Assembly (NCBI GenBank): GCA_964494385.1
Contig: CAZBSE010000004.1
Coordinates: 15,912-79,911 of the forward strand
Origin: CAZBSE01 sp964494385
GTDB taxonomy: Bacteria > Actinomycetota > Humimicrobiia > Humimicrobiales > Humimicrobiaceae
Length of the DNA stretch: 64,000 nt
Reading direction: 5' to 3'
The notes beneath the pieces were generated by a model. That model did no database searches. It saw only the letters and a program-made list of their open reading frames with translations, and was not told the origin of the DNA. Below, in pieces: positions 35,755 through 44,202 of the stretch. A program made the translations under genes and the position numbers. Positions within the stretch are counted from its first letter, which is position 1. Every line of letters begins with the position of its first letter.

Positions 35755-36315
35755 TTAACTTTGACAAGGTGACAGATAAATTACTTTTTTATCTCCGAAA
35801 TGCGATTGTTTGACTATATTAAAATTCTTTATTTCACCGCTTACATCTTTTTTAAAAAAGTATTCGTATATCAGCAAAGCATCTTTTTTGATGATATCTT
35901 TACCTGCCAGAGCATCAAATATCTTTTTCATTATATCACTTTCAATTTTGTATGGTGGGTCCAAAAAGACCAGGTCCCATTTCAAACCCTTATAAGATTT
36001 TAAGAATTTTAAAACATCACTTTTGATTATCTTATACTTTTTATCTGTATTTTCAAAATACCTGGTATTATACCTTATAAGATTAATTGATTGGAAACTA
36101 TTATCCACAAAGTATACTAGATTGCAATTTCTGCTTGATGATTCCACTCCCAGTGAACCCGTTCCCGAAAATAGATCCAGAACATTTGACCCTGCTAATC
36201 TGCCGCTGATAACATTAAAAATACTCTCTTTAACGCTGTCCAGAGTAGGCCTGATTTTATAATCTGAAGGAGGCTTTAGCTTTCTGCCTTTAAACTCACC
36301 GGAAATAATTCTAAT
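35755..36315 (-). CDS. rsmD: 16S rRNA (guanine966-N2)-methyltransferase RsmD, ATT start
   Basis: 186 residues when read from the ATT at 36315, giving the canonical family start (M)RIISGEFKGRKLKPP, then IRPTLDSVKESIFNVI, VLDLFSGTGSLGVE (SAM motif I) and the catalytic DLVFLDPPY. An in-frame TGA at 36324-36322 leaves only TGG, ATC and ATT before the conserved sequence, so no ATG/GTG/TTG can start the full protein. GGTGA lies six bases upstream of the ATT. The first canonical start, a GTG at 36147, would delete the SAM-binding motif. It is 20 bp after the DAK gene. Confidence 0.88.
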   Translation of the reverse strand: MRIISGEFKGRKLKPPSDYKIRPTLDSVKESIFNVISGRLAGSNVLDLFSGTGSLGVESSSRNCNLVYFVDNSFQSINLIRYNTRYFENTDKKYKIIKSDVLKFLKSYKGLKWDLVFLDPPYKIESDIMKKIFDALAGKDIIKKDALLIYEYFFKKDVSGEIKNFNIVKQSHFGDKKVIYLSPCQS

Positions 36316-36335
36316 GATCCATCACCGTCCGGTAA

Positions 36336-38057
36336 TTATTCTATTGAAAATATATAGGGATATAAAGGCTGTCCGCCTTTATGCATTTCCACATCCATTT
36401 TGCGGAAATATTTTTTTAGTTTTTGCCTGATAGCCTCGCTATCTTCGGGCCTGGCATCTTTACCGGTATAAAAGGTAATGACCTCTTCGGTCGCATCTGC
36501 AATATCTCTTACAAGATCGATAGTCGCATCTACGACATTATCCGAAATTACTCTAACCTTGCCGTTTGAAAGACCGATATATTCACCTTTCTTTATTTCA
36601 CCTACCATGAGATTTGCATTCCTGACCGCTGCTGTCACTTCCCCGCTTTTTGCCTTACTGGCCGCTTCTTCCATATTATAAATATTTTCTTCCATCCCCG
36701 CATCGGGATTATAATTAAGTACTGCCGCTATCCCTGCCGGAACGGTCCTGGTACATACAACATAAACAGTTTTTTTCTTTACAATTTTTTTTGCCTGGTT
36801 CGAGGTAAGTATAATATTTTTATTATTGGGAAATATAATAGCTTCGTCAGCATCGGTGCTATTTATGGCTTTCACCAGGTCATAGGTTGACGGATTCATG
36901 CTCTGTCCGCCGCTCACAATGATATCCACACCTATGCTTTTGAATATCTCTTCCAGTTCCTTGCCGCTGGCCACAACTATCAGGGCTCTTTTTTTCTCCA
37001 TTTCTTTTTCAGGAGATTTAGCTTCTCCTGTTACTTCTTCTCTCTGATCTTTCATATTATTAATCTGGATATCATGAATCGTACCTTCTTTTAGGGCTCT
37101 TCTCAGGACTTTATGCGGCTGATTGGTGTGCACATGTATTTTTACCAGACTTTCATCTCCTACGACCATTGCACTGTCGCCAAAGGTTTCGATTCTTTCC
37201 CTTAGTCTTTCCACATCTATCCCGCTGCCTTTCAGTATGAATTCGGTACAATAAGTATATTTAATTTCGTAACCGATTTTCACTTCCTTTAATCTATCCT
37301 CTTTAATCTGCGTGATACTGTCACGGGGTTTTTTATCTGTATTGCCGCTTTTTCCCTTATCATCGCCGATACCGGACGTTAAAGATTTATTTTTTGCTTT
37401 TCCGGTCTTCCTTTTCAGCTCACCGTTTAAATTATTAATCATGGTTAAAGCCTTTCTGGTTCCTATTAATATATCCAGAATACCCTGGGCGCCGGCATCC
37501 ACCACATCAGCTTTCTTTAATACCGGCAGCAGCAAAGTGGACCTTTCAACGGATTTTTCAGTTTCTAAGATAATTTTATCCAGAAGCTCTATGACTTTTA
37601 TTTTACCTGTATTATTTGTGAGGTTCTCTACAAAATTGCAGATATCCTTAATGGTTGTAAGCATAGTTCCTTCAGTCGGATCCTGTACGGAATCATATGC
37701 CAGATTTTTTGATGACCTTAATGCATCCTTGATTACATCCAGATCCAGGTCATTGCTTCTTATTAATATATCGAAAAAACCTTTAAGTATCTGGGATAGT
37801 ATTACGCCGGAATTACCCCTGGCTCCCATCAATGCTCCAAACGATGCCTTTTCCAGTATGCTCTTTACGGAAAAACTTTTTAACTTTAAAAGTTCTTCTC
37901 TGATTGATTTCAAAGTCATCAGCATATTTGTACCGGTGTCCCCGTCGGGAACAGGGAAAACATTCAGATCATTAATTTTACTTTCATTTTCCTTAAAATC
38001 GCCTATTATTATATCTATAACTTTTTCCAGATCACCGCTATCTATTTCAATAAACAT
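36336..38057 (-). CDS. DAK2/YloV-family protein (DhaL-like kinase domain plus C-terminal DegV-like domain)
   Basis: 573 residues. Residues 1-200 form a DhaL-like domain (NVFPVPDGDTGTNMLMTL, ARGNSGVILSQILKGF, DPTEGTMLTTIKD). A low-complexity linker (about 215-255) leads to a Dak1_2/DegV-like domain (GDESLVKIHVHTNQPHKVL; SGGQSMNPSTYDLVKAI; VYVVCTRTVPAGIAAVLNYNP). In Staphylococcus this family is FakA, a fatty-acid kinase that works with FakB lipid carriers. No fakB gene is in the window. It is the first gene of the run towards rsmD-coaD. recG, often next, is missing. Confidence 0.92.
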   Translation of the reverse strand: MFIEIDSGDLEKVIDIIIGDFKENESKINDLNVFPVPDGDTGTNMLMTLKSIREELLKLKSFSVKSILEKASFGALMGARGNSGVILSQILKGFFDILIRSNDLDLDVIKDALRSSKNLAYDSVQDPTEGTMLTTIKDICNFVENLTNNTGKIKVIELLDKIILETEKSVERSTLLLPVLKKADVVDAGAQGILDILIGTRKALTMINNLNGELKRKTGKAKNKSLTSGIGDDKGKSGNTDKKPRDSITQIKEDRLKEVKIGYEIKYTYCTEFILKGSGIDVERLRERIETFGDSAMVVGDESLVKIHVHTNQPHKVLRRALKEGTIHDIQINNMKDQREEVTGEAKSPEKEMEKKRALIVVASGKELEEIFKSIGVDIIVSGGQSMNPSTYDLVKAINSTDADEAIIFPNNKNIILTSNQAKKIVKKKTVYVVCTRTVPAGIAAVLNYNPDAGMEENIYNMEEAASKAKSGEVTAAVRNANLMVGEIKKGEYIGLSNGKVRVISDNVVDATIDLVRDIADATEEVITFYTGKDARPEDSEAIRQKLKKYFRKMDVEMHKGGQPLYPYIFSIE

Positions 38058-38140
38058 AATCGCTCTCTTTGCTTTTAAATTTAAAATTATATATATTTCA
38101 TCAGATCATATTCAAATCCGGATAAGGTCATGCTTCTTAT

Positions 38141-38168
38141 TCTATAATTTTATTTATTTTTATAACAA
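38141..38168 (-). promoter_or_regulatory. Possible promoter for the DAK-rsmD-coaD run
   Basis: Minus strand -35 TTGTTA (38168-38163), 16-bp spacer, -10 TATAGA (38146-38141), about 85 bp upstream of the DAK start in the divergent gap with rpmB. Confidence 0.4.
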
Positions 38169-38242
38169 CTAAGACTTTATTAATTAAAAATTGTTTCTTG
38201 CTTCAGCCTTTTACTTTGCTGTGACATACTTTTTTATTTATC

Positions 38243-38271
38243 TTGAAAATTAAACTATAAAATGCTAATAT
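38243..38271 (+). promoter_or_regulatory. Possible rpmB promoter
   Basis: Plus strand -35 TTGAAA (38243-38248), 17-bp spacer, -10 TAATAT (38266-38271). The predicted leader is about 80 nt and begins with the hairpin at 38278-38296. Confidence 0.5.
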
Positions 38272-38277
38272 TCCTTC

Positions 38278-38296
38278 CTGGTTTATTTAAAACCAG
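38278..38296 (+). promoter_or_regulatory. Hairpin at the start of the rpmB leader
   Basis: Perfect 7-bp arms CTGGTTT (38278-38284) and AAACCAG (38290-38296) with a 5-nt loop, right where the transcript is expected to begin. A second, weaker stem (ATCT/AGAT around 38307-38319) follows. A 5' stabilising structure or an autoregulatory site are both possible. Confidence 0.4.
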
Positions 38297-38356
38297 TATT
38301 GCATGTATCTGTAATAGATGCAGCATAAATTTTTATAAAGGTGCACAGGAGAAAAA

Positions 38357-38548
38357 ATGTCCAGAGTATGCGAAATTTGCGGGAAAAAAACAGCTTTTGG
38401 GAATAACGTGAGCCACTCGCATAAAAAAACCAGAAGAACCTTCAAGCCTAATATTCACAAAGCAAAGGTTGAATATAAAGGTAAGGTTAAGACCATAAAT
38501 ATCTGCGCCAGATGCCTAAAATCAGGTGAGATTAAAAAAGTAGTATAG
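38357..38548 (+). CDS. rpmB: 50S ribosomal protein bL28
   Basis: 63 residues, with CEICGKKTAFGNNVSHSHKKTRRTFKPN and the C-terminal INICARCLKSGEIKKV. The two CxxC pairs (CEIC, CARC) mark the zinc-binding form of L28. Strong AGGAG lies five bases before the ATG. It is one of only two intact genes on the plus strand and is divergent from the DAK gene, a common position for rpmB. Confidence 0.97.
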   Translation: MSRVCEICGKKTAFGNNVSHSHKKTRRTFKPNIHKAKVEYKGKVKTINICARCLKSGEIKKVV

Positions 38549-38589
38549 ACTCAAATAAACTTTCCCATGTTTGCACATCATATATATCA

Positions 38590-38801
38590 ATGGCTCTTTT
38601 TGAATGCCATCTGACAGTTTTTTTATTACCTTCCTACCCTGATAACATGCAAGTAGATTTTATTGGTTCTTGTTTCCTTTTGGTTTTTGGGGCTTTGCCG
38701 TTTTAATGCACGGCTTAAGAACTTTTGTATTTGGGAAAGGCAGCCGCTGGGAAGAAAGGAAAATAAAAGAAGTGATGAAACAGATGGATAAAGATAAATA
38801 G
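38590..38801 (+). pseudogene. Remnant of a 2TM-domain protein gene, frameshifted
   Basis: Two plus-strand frames together resemble the 2TM domain. The first (from ATG 38590) reads ECHLTVFLL, like the first membrane helix. The second, ending with TAG at 38801, reads WFLFPFGFWGFAVLMHGLRT and then WEERKIKEVMKQMDKDK, the typical second helix and C-terminal WEERKI motif. The frames do not join, and stops (TGA TAA near 38640) interrupt the second frame upstream. No start or ribosome site serves the second part. The minus-strand open frame here (38626-38838) is a shadow. Sequencing error would be the alternative explanation. Confidence 0.55.
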
Positions 38802-38894
38802 GACTGACTAAGTTCCGGTATAAAGCATGATTATTCAAATCCTATATATTATAAGGAAACCATAAACGGTCCCCGCTGATTAAATTTCCGTTTC

Positions 38895-38927
38895 AAGATA
38901 GGAATCTTTTATTTTATACCCTATCTT
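38895..38927. repeat. Inverted repeat in the rpmB-rsmB convergent gap
   Basis: Eight-base arms AAGATAGG (38895-38902) and CCTATCTT (38920-38927) around a 17-nt AT-rich loop. It lies between convergent genes, so a bidirectional transcription end is possible, but there is no T tract. The remaining bases of 38802-38956 show nothing further. Confidence 0.4.
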
Positions 38928-38956
38928 CTTGTACGATCCCCGGCCAAACTGAGGAT

Positions 38957-40438
38957 TCATAAACTCTTTATAAAACTGCAGACGAAACCTGCTTCGCTCC
39001 CAAAGTAATATGGCATAATCTCAAAGCATGCCTCTTCTCCCAAAGCGGCACTGTCTTTATTCGGGCTCAAGGATGGTATTTTTAAAATCGATATCAATTC
39101 ATCGGTCATATTCGGATTTTTTGCCGCATACTCCTTTCTGTATTCCTTCAAAAATTTACTTATTACCTGCTGGTTTTCCAGGGGTGATATGGTACAGGTA
39201 TAAAAAACAAGCTTTCCGCCTGGCTTTAGGTATCTGCCGCAATTTACCATCATCCTGTAAGAAAGACCGGAAAGGCGTATTACATCATCCATGGTCTTAT
39301 TATATTTTACATCCGGATTCTTGGAAATGGTCCCAAAAGCGCTGCAGGGTGCATCTATTATTATCTTATCAAAGTATCCGGTATAATCACCGGATATTTT
39401 TTTATTTTTAAAATTCTTATTCTTGACTGCATAACTGTTTTTCTCAAGAAAATTTTTTTCGGCTGCGTCCGCCTGCATGACCCATACATTATCTGCATTT
39501 AACCTTTCAAGATTGTCCTTCATTAACTTAAGTCTTTTTCCGCTTATGTCAACTGACAGTACTTCTCCTTTGACTCCTACCATTTCGGAGATAAAGACAG
39601 TCTTTCCGCCCGGAGCCGCACATATATCCAGTACCTTTTCTCCTTTGCCGGGATCAAGGTAGTACTTTACGGCTATTTGCGAGGATAGATCCTGGACCGA
39701 AACCAGACCTTTTTTATATGCACCGGTTTTGTTTATATCTTTAGCACTGGAAACTTCTATCGCATCTGCCCGTATGTCTTCCAATAAAATATTTTTACAC
39801 GGCAGTACCGTATCCAATTCCTGTGACAGTTTATTTTTTGTAGTCTTGCCCTTATTAAACCGCAGGTAAACATGCGGATTTTCATTTAGCGATTTACAGA
39901 GCAGAACGGTCCTTTCTTTTCCATACCAGTCAAACCAGTACTTTACCAGCCATCTGGGATAAGAATAGTTTATACTAATTCCATCGATTTCATCTTCTAT
40001 TAACTCTCCTGCCTTTTTTCTTATAAATAGATCCATATCCTCTACCGAGCATACCCTGCGCAGTATTGCATTTACAAACCCTGTCGAAGATAAAGTTGCA
40101 TTGCTTTTGGTCAGTTCAACACTCTGGTCAACAGCTGAATAAGCAGGGACCTTATCCATATATATGCACTGGAAGATCCCCATACGCAGGATATTAAGCA
40201 CTTTGAAATCTATATCTTTTATATCTTTATCCGAAAATAAAGAAATTATAAAATCGAGTCTTATATAATATCTTACCGTACCCTTTACTACGTTGAATAT
40301 AAAGCGCCTGTTGAGTCCGGATAAATTATAATGACTGAAGCAGCGGTTTATTATATCTTTTAAAGATTTTCTTTCTTTAAAATAGCTGTTTAATATAAGA
40401 AGAGCAATTTTACGGGGACTGTCGCTGCCATTTTTCAT
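38957..40438 (-). CDS. rsmB: 16S rRNA (cytosine967-C5)-methyltransferase RsmB/Sun
   Basis: 493 residues. N-terminal NusB-like domain (1-145; RFIFNVVKGTVRY, LRMGIFQCIYMDKVPAYSAVDQSVEL) and a Fmu-type SAM domain with VLDICAAPGGKTVFISE, DAPCSAFGTISKNPD and the catalytic Cys in YTCTISPLENQQV. It is last in the mihF-to-rsmB run and overlaps fmt by 4 bp. Confidence 0.95.
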   Translation of the reverse strand: MKNGSDSPRKIALLILNSYFKERKSLKDIINRCFSHYNLSGLNRRFIFNVVKGTVRYYIRLDFIISLFSDKDIKDIDFKVLNILRMGIFQCIYMDKVPAYSAVDQSVELTKSNATLSSTGFVNAILRRVCSVEDMDLFIRKKAGELIEDEIDGISINYSYPRWLVKYWFDWYGKERTVLLCKSLNENPHVYLRFNKGKTTKNKLSQELDTVLPCKNILLEDIRADAIEVSSAKDINKTGAYKKGLVSVQDLSSQIAVKYYLDPGKGEKVLDICAAPGGKTVFISEMVGVKGEVLSVDISGKRLKLMKDNLERLNADNVWVMQADAAEKNFLEKNSYAVKNKNFKNKKISGDYTGYFDKIIIDAPCSAFGTISKNPDVKYNKTMDDVIRLSGLSYRMMVNCGRYLKPGGKLVFYTCTISPLENQQVISKFLKEYRKEYAAKNPNMTDELISILKIPSLSPNKDSAALGEEACFEIMPYYFGSEAGFVCSFIKSL

Positions 40439-41394
40439 TCAAGACTTTCACCAGCTTTTAACCTGTATCCATTAATAAAATCAGCTGCAGGCATTGCCTT
40501 TTTGCCCTGGGGCTGCAGCAGTTCAATTTTTACTATTTCATTTCCGCCGCACTTGACCAAAATACCTTTTTCTCTGTCTGCTTCTATTATGGAACCATTT
40601 TTATCGCCTCCGGCAGTCTCAGGTTTATAAGGATAGGTGTCCTTATCTATAACACCGGCTTTAAGAATTTTAATTCTCAAATTCCTCCACAGGCAGTAAG
40701 CTCCCGGTTTCATGCTGAGAGCCCTGATTTTATTAATTATTTCCGGAGCACCCGTGTTCCAGTTTATTTTCAGATCCTCTTTGGTTATTTTATGGCTGTA
40801 TACTATATTATCACTATCCTGGGGGTAGGGCTTCAGGTTTTTGCTTTCCGCCAGATCAAGTACCGATATAATAAGGGGAACTCCGAATTTTATGGATTTC
40901 TGCTCAAGACTGTCCCTGTTGTCATCCTTTTCCACCCTAAATTTTACCTGGGCATATATTCCCCCGGCATCTACCTCGCCTGCGACCTCGATGATGCTGA
41001 CGCCGCCAACATCATCACCGTTTAAAAGCGTGCTTATAATAGGCGTTGGACCCCTGTATCTGGGCAAAAGCGAAGGGTGCATATTAAACCACTTTGCAGC
41101 GGTTAGTTTAAATATTTCTTCAGGAAATATCCTGCCGAAAGAAACCACTACTACGGCATCAAATTTCAATTTTTTAAATTCTTTAAAAAAAATATCATCA
41201 AGCTTTTCAATCTGGGTCAAATCTATTCCCAGCCCGGCGGCCGCTTCCTTCACTACATTGGGGACAATCTTTTTTCCCCTTCCGGCAGGTTTGTCTGCAA
41301 TAGTTACAACCAGAGATATCTTATGCCTGGAGTTGTATATTCCTTCCAAAAAAGGAACCGAGATTTCAGAAGACCCGAAGAATAATATATTCAA
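40435..41394 (-). CDS. fmt: Methionyl-tRNA formyltransferase
   Basis: 319 residues. Fmt formylates initiator Met-tRNA using 10-formyl-THF. FFGSSEISVPFLEGIY, MHPSLLPRYRGPTPI (catalytic His and SLLP loop) and the C-terminal OB-like domain are present. It pairs with def, 10 bp upstream, and overlaps rsmB. Confidence 0.96.
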   Translation of the reverse strand: MNILFFGSSEISVPFLEGIYNSRHKISLVVTIADKPAGRGKKIVPNVVKEAAAGLGIDLTQIEKLDDIFFKEFKKLKFDAVVVVSFGRIFPEEIFKLTAAKWFNMHPSLLPRYRGPTPIISTLLNGDDVGGVSIIEVAGEVDAGGIYAQVKFRVEKDDNRDSLEQKSIKFGVPLIISVLDLAESKNLKPYPQDSDNIVYSHKITKEDLKINWNTGAPEIINKIRALSMKPGAYCLWRNLRIKILKAGVIDKDTYPYKPETAGGDKNGSIIEADREKGILVKCGGNEIVKIELLQPQGKKAMPAADFINGYRLKAGESLE

Positions 41395-41404
41395 TCAACT
41401 TCTC

Positions 41405-41908
41405 CTATTGCTCTATATTTAATTTTAAATCACTGATCCTGGACAGCAGCTCACTCTTTGATTTTTTATCAAGGTGGTCCATATATAATATCCCGTTCAA
41501 ATGATCCACTTCGTGCTGAAATATTCTTGCCAGCAAACCTTCTGCTGTAAGCGTTATCTTATTGCCCTTTAAATCCATTGCCTTTACCTTGATTTTGTTA
41601 AATCTTTTAACCTGAAAACCTTTTATTGAATATATGCTGAGGCAGCCTTCGTCACCTTCCATTTTTTTATCATCTAAAACTTTAATCACAGGATTTATGA
41701 ATGCCTGTATCTTCGCGCCAATATTAACAATAATCACTCTCCTGGTTACTCCTATCTGCGGAGCGGCCAGACCCACTCCACCCATCTCATTCATGGTATC
41801 GGTCATATCCTTTACCAGCTTCCTGAGCTTACTGTCTATTTTTTCTACTTCTTTGCTTCTTTCCCTTAAACCCGGGTCCCCGGTTTTCCTAATTTCTTTA
41901 ACCGCCAT
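41405..41908 (-). CDS. def: Peptide deformylase
   Basis: 167 residues. Metalloenzyme that removes N-formyl groups. The three signatures are GVGLAAPQIGV, EGCLSI (metal Cys) and QHEVDHLNGILY (HExxH). It forms a natural pair with fmt immediately downstream. Confidence 0.97.
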   Translation of the reverse strand: MAVKEIRKTGDPGLRERSKEVEKIDSKLRKLVKDMTDTMNEMGGVGLAAPQIGVTRRVIIVNIGAKIQAFINPVIKVLDDKKMEGDEGCLSIYSIKGFQVKRFNKIKVKAMDLKGNKITLTAEGLLARIFQHEVDHLNGILYMDHLDKKSKSELLSRISDLKLNIEQ

Positions 41909-41926
41909 TTTAAATCCCCCGTTATC

Positions 41927-44188
41927 TTATAAGATCCATACCGGATCAACATCCACAATTATTTTATTCTCACCGAACTTTTTAAATCTTTTTAATATAA
42001 CAGCCAGCTTTTTACCCAGATCTTCTATATCCCCTGATTTTATCATTATATGCCACCTGTAAAATAAATTCACTTTATGAAAAGGTGCAGGAGCCGGGCC
42101 AAGAATACTATTACCTATTTTAATCACTCTGCTTATTTCCGCAAATAATTGTTCGATATTTTTCTTTACCTTTTCTTCTTTTTTGCCTGATACTATTATA
42201 TTCACCAGATTGGAAAAAGGAGGATAGGAGAGTTCTTTCCTGTTTGCCAGTTCCTGCCGGTAAAATGACTCATAATCCATTTCCAATATATTTTTCATAA
42301 CACTGCTGTCGGGATTATAGGTTTGTATTATCACCCTTCCCTTTTTTTTCTCCCTCCCTGCCCTTCCTGAAACCTGTGTAATCAGCTGATAGACTCTTTC
42401 ATTCATATGATAATCAGGGAGTGCCAGCATACTGTCACAATTAATAACTCCTACCAAAGTGACATCCCCGATATCCAGGCCCTTTGCAACCATCTGTGTC
42501 CCGATTAAAATTGATTTTCCGGGAGAAATGAATTTTTTAAGTATTTCCTGATGGGACTTTCTTTTTGATGTTACATCTGAATCCATTCTCAGTATGGGTA
42601 TGCCTTTAAATCTGTCCTGCAGTTTGGACTGGACCCTCTGTATCCCCGTACCGTATAAAAAGATGCTGTCCGCACCGCAAACCGGGCACTTGCCCGTATA
42701 ATTTTGTTCTCTTCCGCAGTGATGGCAAACCAGTCTCCTGCGGTCGCTGTGATAGTTAAAAGAAAGGTCACAGGCACTGCATTTAGGTACGCTGCCGCAT
42801 TTGCTGCATATGACAAAATTACTGTATCCCCTTCTGTTTAAAAATATAATTACCTTATTATCTTTTTCCAGCTCTTCTCTTATTGCAGTAAATAATTTAC
42901 CGGTAATAACCGTGTCCTCTTTTAGGCGGTTGATGCGCCTTAGATCAACTGCCTCCATCTCCAGAAAACTTGTGCTTCTGGCCTTGATCGGAACATTCAG
43001 CAGGGTAAAATCTTTTTCTTTTTCCGCTCTGTACCTTGTGACAACCGATGGTGTGGCACTGCCCATAACCACTGGAATATCCAGTATTTCTCCAAGTTTG
43101 ATTGCTACATCCTGGGTATTATATCTGACCAGGGTTCCTTCTTTATAGGAAGGGTCGTGCTCCTCATCCAGTATAATTATACCAAGACTGCTGACAGGCG
43201 CGAAAATCGCGGACCTTGTTCCGATTATTATGTCAAATTTGTTTTCCCATATATCCAGCCATCTTTCATAGCGTTCCGCTTCACTCATATTGGAATGATA
43301 GACGCAAACCCTGGGTCCGAATTCGCGTTCAAATCTTGAATAAAGCTGAGGGGTCAAAGAAATCTCAGGAGTCAGGATAATCGCTTTCTTTTTTTTCTCC
43401 AGGATTTTTTTGCATGCGGCCATATAGATCTCTGTTTTGCCGCTGCCGGCCACGCCCTGGATTAAAAATTTGTGATAAGCTTCCTTTTGTATGTAATTGT
43501 CTATGGCACCGACGGCATTTTTCTGATAGGAATTCAGGATTATATTTTTTTTAAGGCTCCCTCCACCCTGGTATTCGTATCTAAAATCCCTATTCTGCCT
43601 TTTTTTTACAACGGACACGATCCCTCTGCCGGCAAGACCGGCCAGACTGGAGTAGCCTGAACCCGTATCCCTTATCAGCTTTTCTTTTGGAACCTCACCG
43701 GACAACATCAGATAATCAATTATTTTTTTTCGGGAAGAATTTATTTTCCAGTTTATATCATCCTTTGCAAGATTATATTTATCCCTGTTTAAACTCACAT
43801 AATCCTTAAATTTAAGCCCGATTCTGCGGTGAATAATTGCTTTCTTGTATTTTCCTCCCGGGGGCAGAAAAAATTTGATGACGCTTCCCAGCGGTTGGAC
43901 ATAGTATTTACTGATCCATCTTATAAGTTCCAGCTTTTTAAAGTTAAAAACAGGCCTGCTGCCTATTACCTTTATGATATCCTTTAATTGATTATTACCG
44001 ATTTCAGATTTGTTTTTGACTCCTACGATGAAGCCGACTTCAATCCTGTTTTGAAAAGGAACCAGAACAATTTTTCCGGTATCAATATCAGAACATAAAC
44101 CGGGGGGTATTCTGTAGTCAAAAGCATGGTCGATATCGAAGGCTTTTATATCTATATAAATCTCTGCATATTTGTTTTTTATGCCCAT
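41927..44188 (-). CDS. priA: Primosomal protein N' (PriA helicase)
   Basis: 753 residues. Superfamily 2 helicase restarting stalled replication forks. The 3'BD starts YIDIKAFDIDHAFDYRIP; Walker A is GVAGSGKTEIYM, Walker B LDEEHDPSYK. The cysteine-rich zinc domain runs through CSKCGSVPKCSACD and CHHCGREQNYTGKCPVCG. QVSGRAGREKKKGRV is helicase motif VI. Many actinomycetes carry a degenerate PriA without helicase motifs; here they look intact. It is between metK and def, the standard actinobacterial place. Confidence 0.96.
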   Translation of the reverse strand: MGIKNKYAEIYIDIKAFDIDHAFDYRIPPGLCSDIDTGKIVLVPFQNRIEVGFIVGVKNKSEIGNNQLKDIIKVIGSRPVFNFKKLELIRWISKYYVQPLGSVIKFFLPPGGKYKKAIIHRRIGLKFKDYVSLNRDKYNLAKDDINWKINSSRKKIIDYLMLSGEVPKEKLIRDTGSGYSSLAGLAGRGIVSVVKKRQNRDFRYEYQGGGSLKKNIILNSYQKNAVGAIDNYIQKEAYHKFLIQGVAGSGKTEIYMAACKKILEKKKKAIILTPEISLTPQLYSRFEREFGPRVCVYHSNMSEAERYERWLDIWENKFDIIIGTRSAIFAPVSSLGIIILDEEHDPSYKEGTLVRYNTQDVAIKLGEILDIPVVMGSATPSVVTRYRAEKEKDFTLLNVPIKARSTSFLEMEAVDLRRINRLKEDTVITGKLFTAIREELEKDNKVIIFLNRRGYSNFVICSKCGSVPKCSACDLSFNYHSDRRRLVCHHCGREQNYTGKCPVCGADSIFLYGTGIQRVQSKLQDRFKGIPILRMDSDVTSKRKSHQEILKKFISPGKSILIGTQMVAKGLDIGDVTLVGVINCDSMLALPDYHMNERVYQLITQVSGRAGREKKKGRVIIQTYNPDSSVMKNILEMDYESFYRQELANRKELSYPPFSNLVNIIVSGKKEEKVKKNIEQLFAEISRVIKIGNSILGPAPAPFHKVNLFYRWHIMIKSGDIEDLGKKLAVILKRFKKFGENKIIVDVDPVWIL

Positions 44189-44202
44189 TTAAAACATGAA
44201 GA

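Noticed and set aside
36023..36262. Possible frameshift in rsmD because canonical starts give a truncated protein
   Set aside because: The minus-strand frame is continuous from 36315 to 35755 and encodes the entire RsmD; only the start codon is unusual.
37312..38172. 286-residue plus-strand open frame opposite the DAK gene
   Set aside because: Shadow of a well-supported coding region on the other strand; no homology-like motifs.
38626..38838. 70-residue minus-strand open frame between rpmB and rsmB
   Set aside because: Antisense to the 2TM-domain remnant; no ribosome site and no recognisable features.
40841..41422. 193-residue plus-strand open frame opposite fmt
   Set aside because: Mirror of fmt codons; the fmt protein has full-length family motifs.
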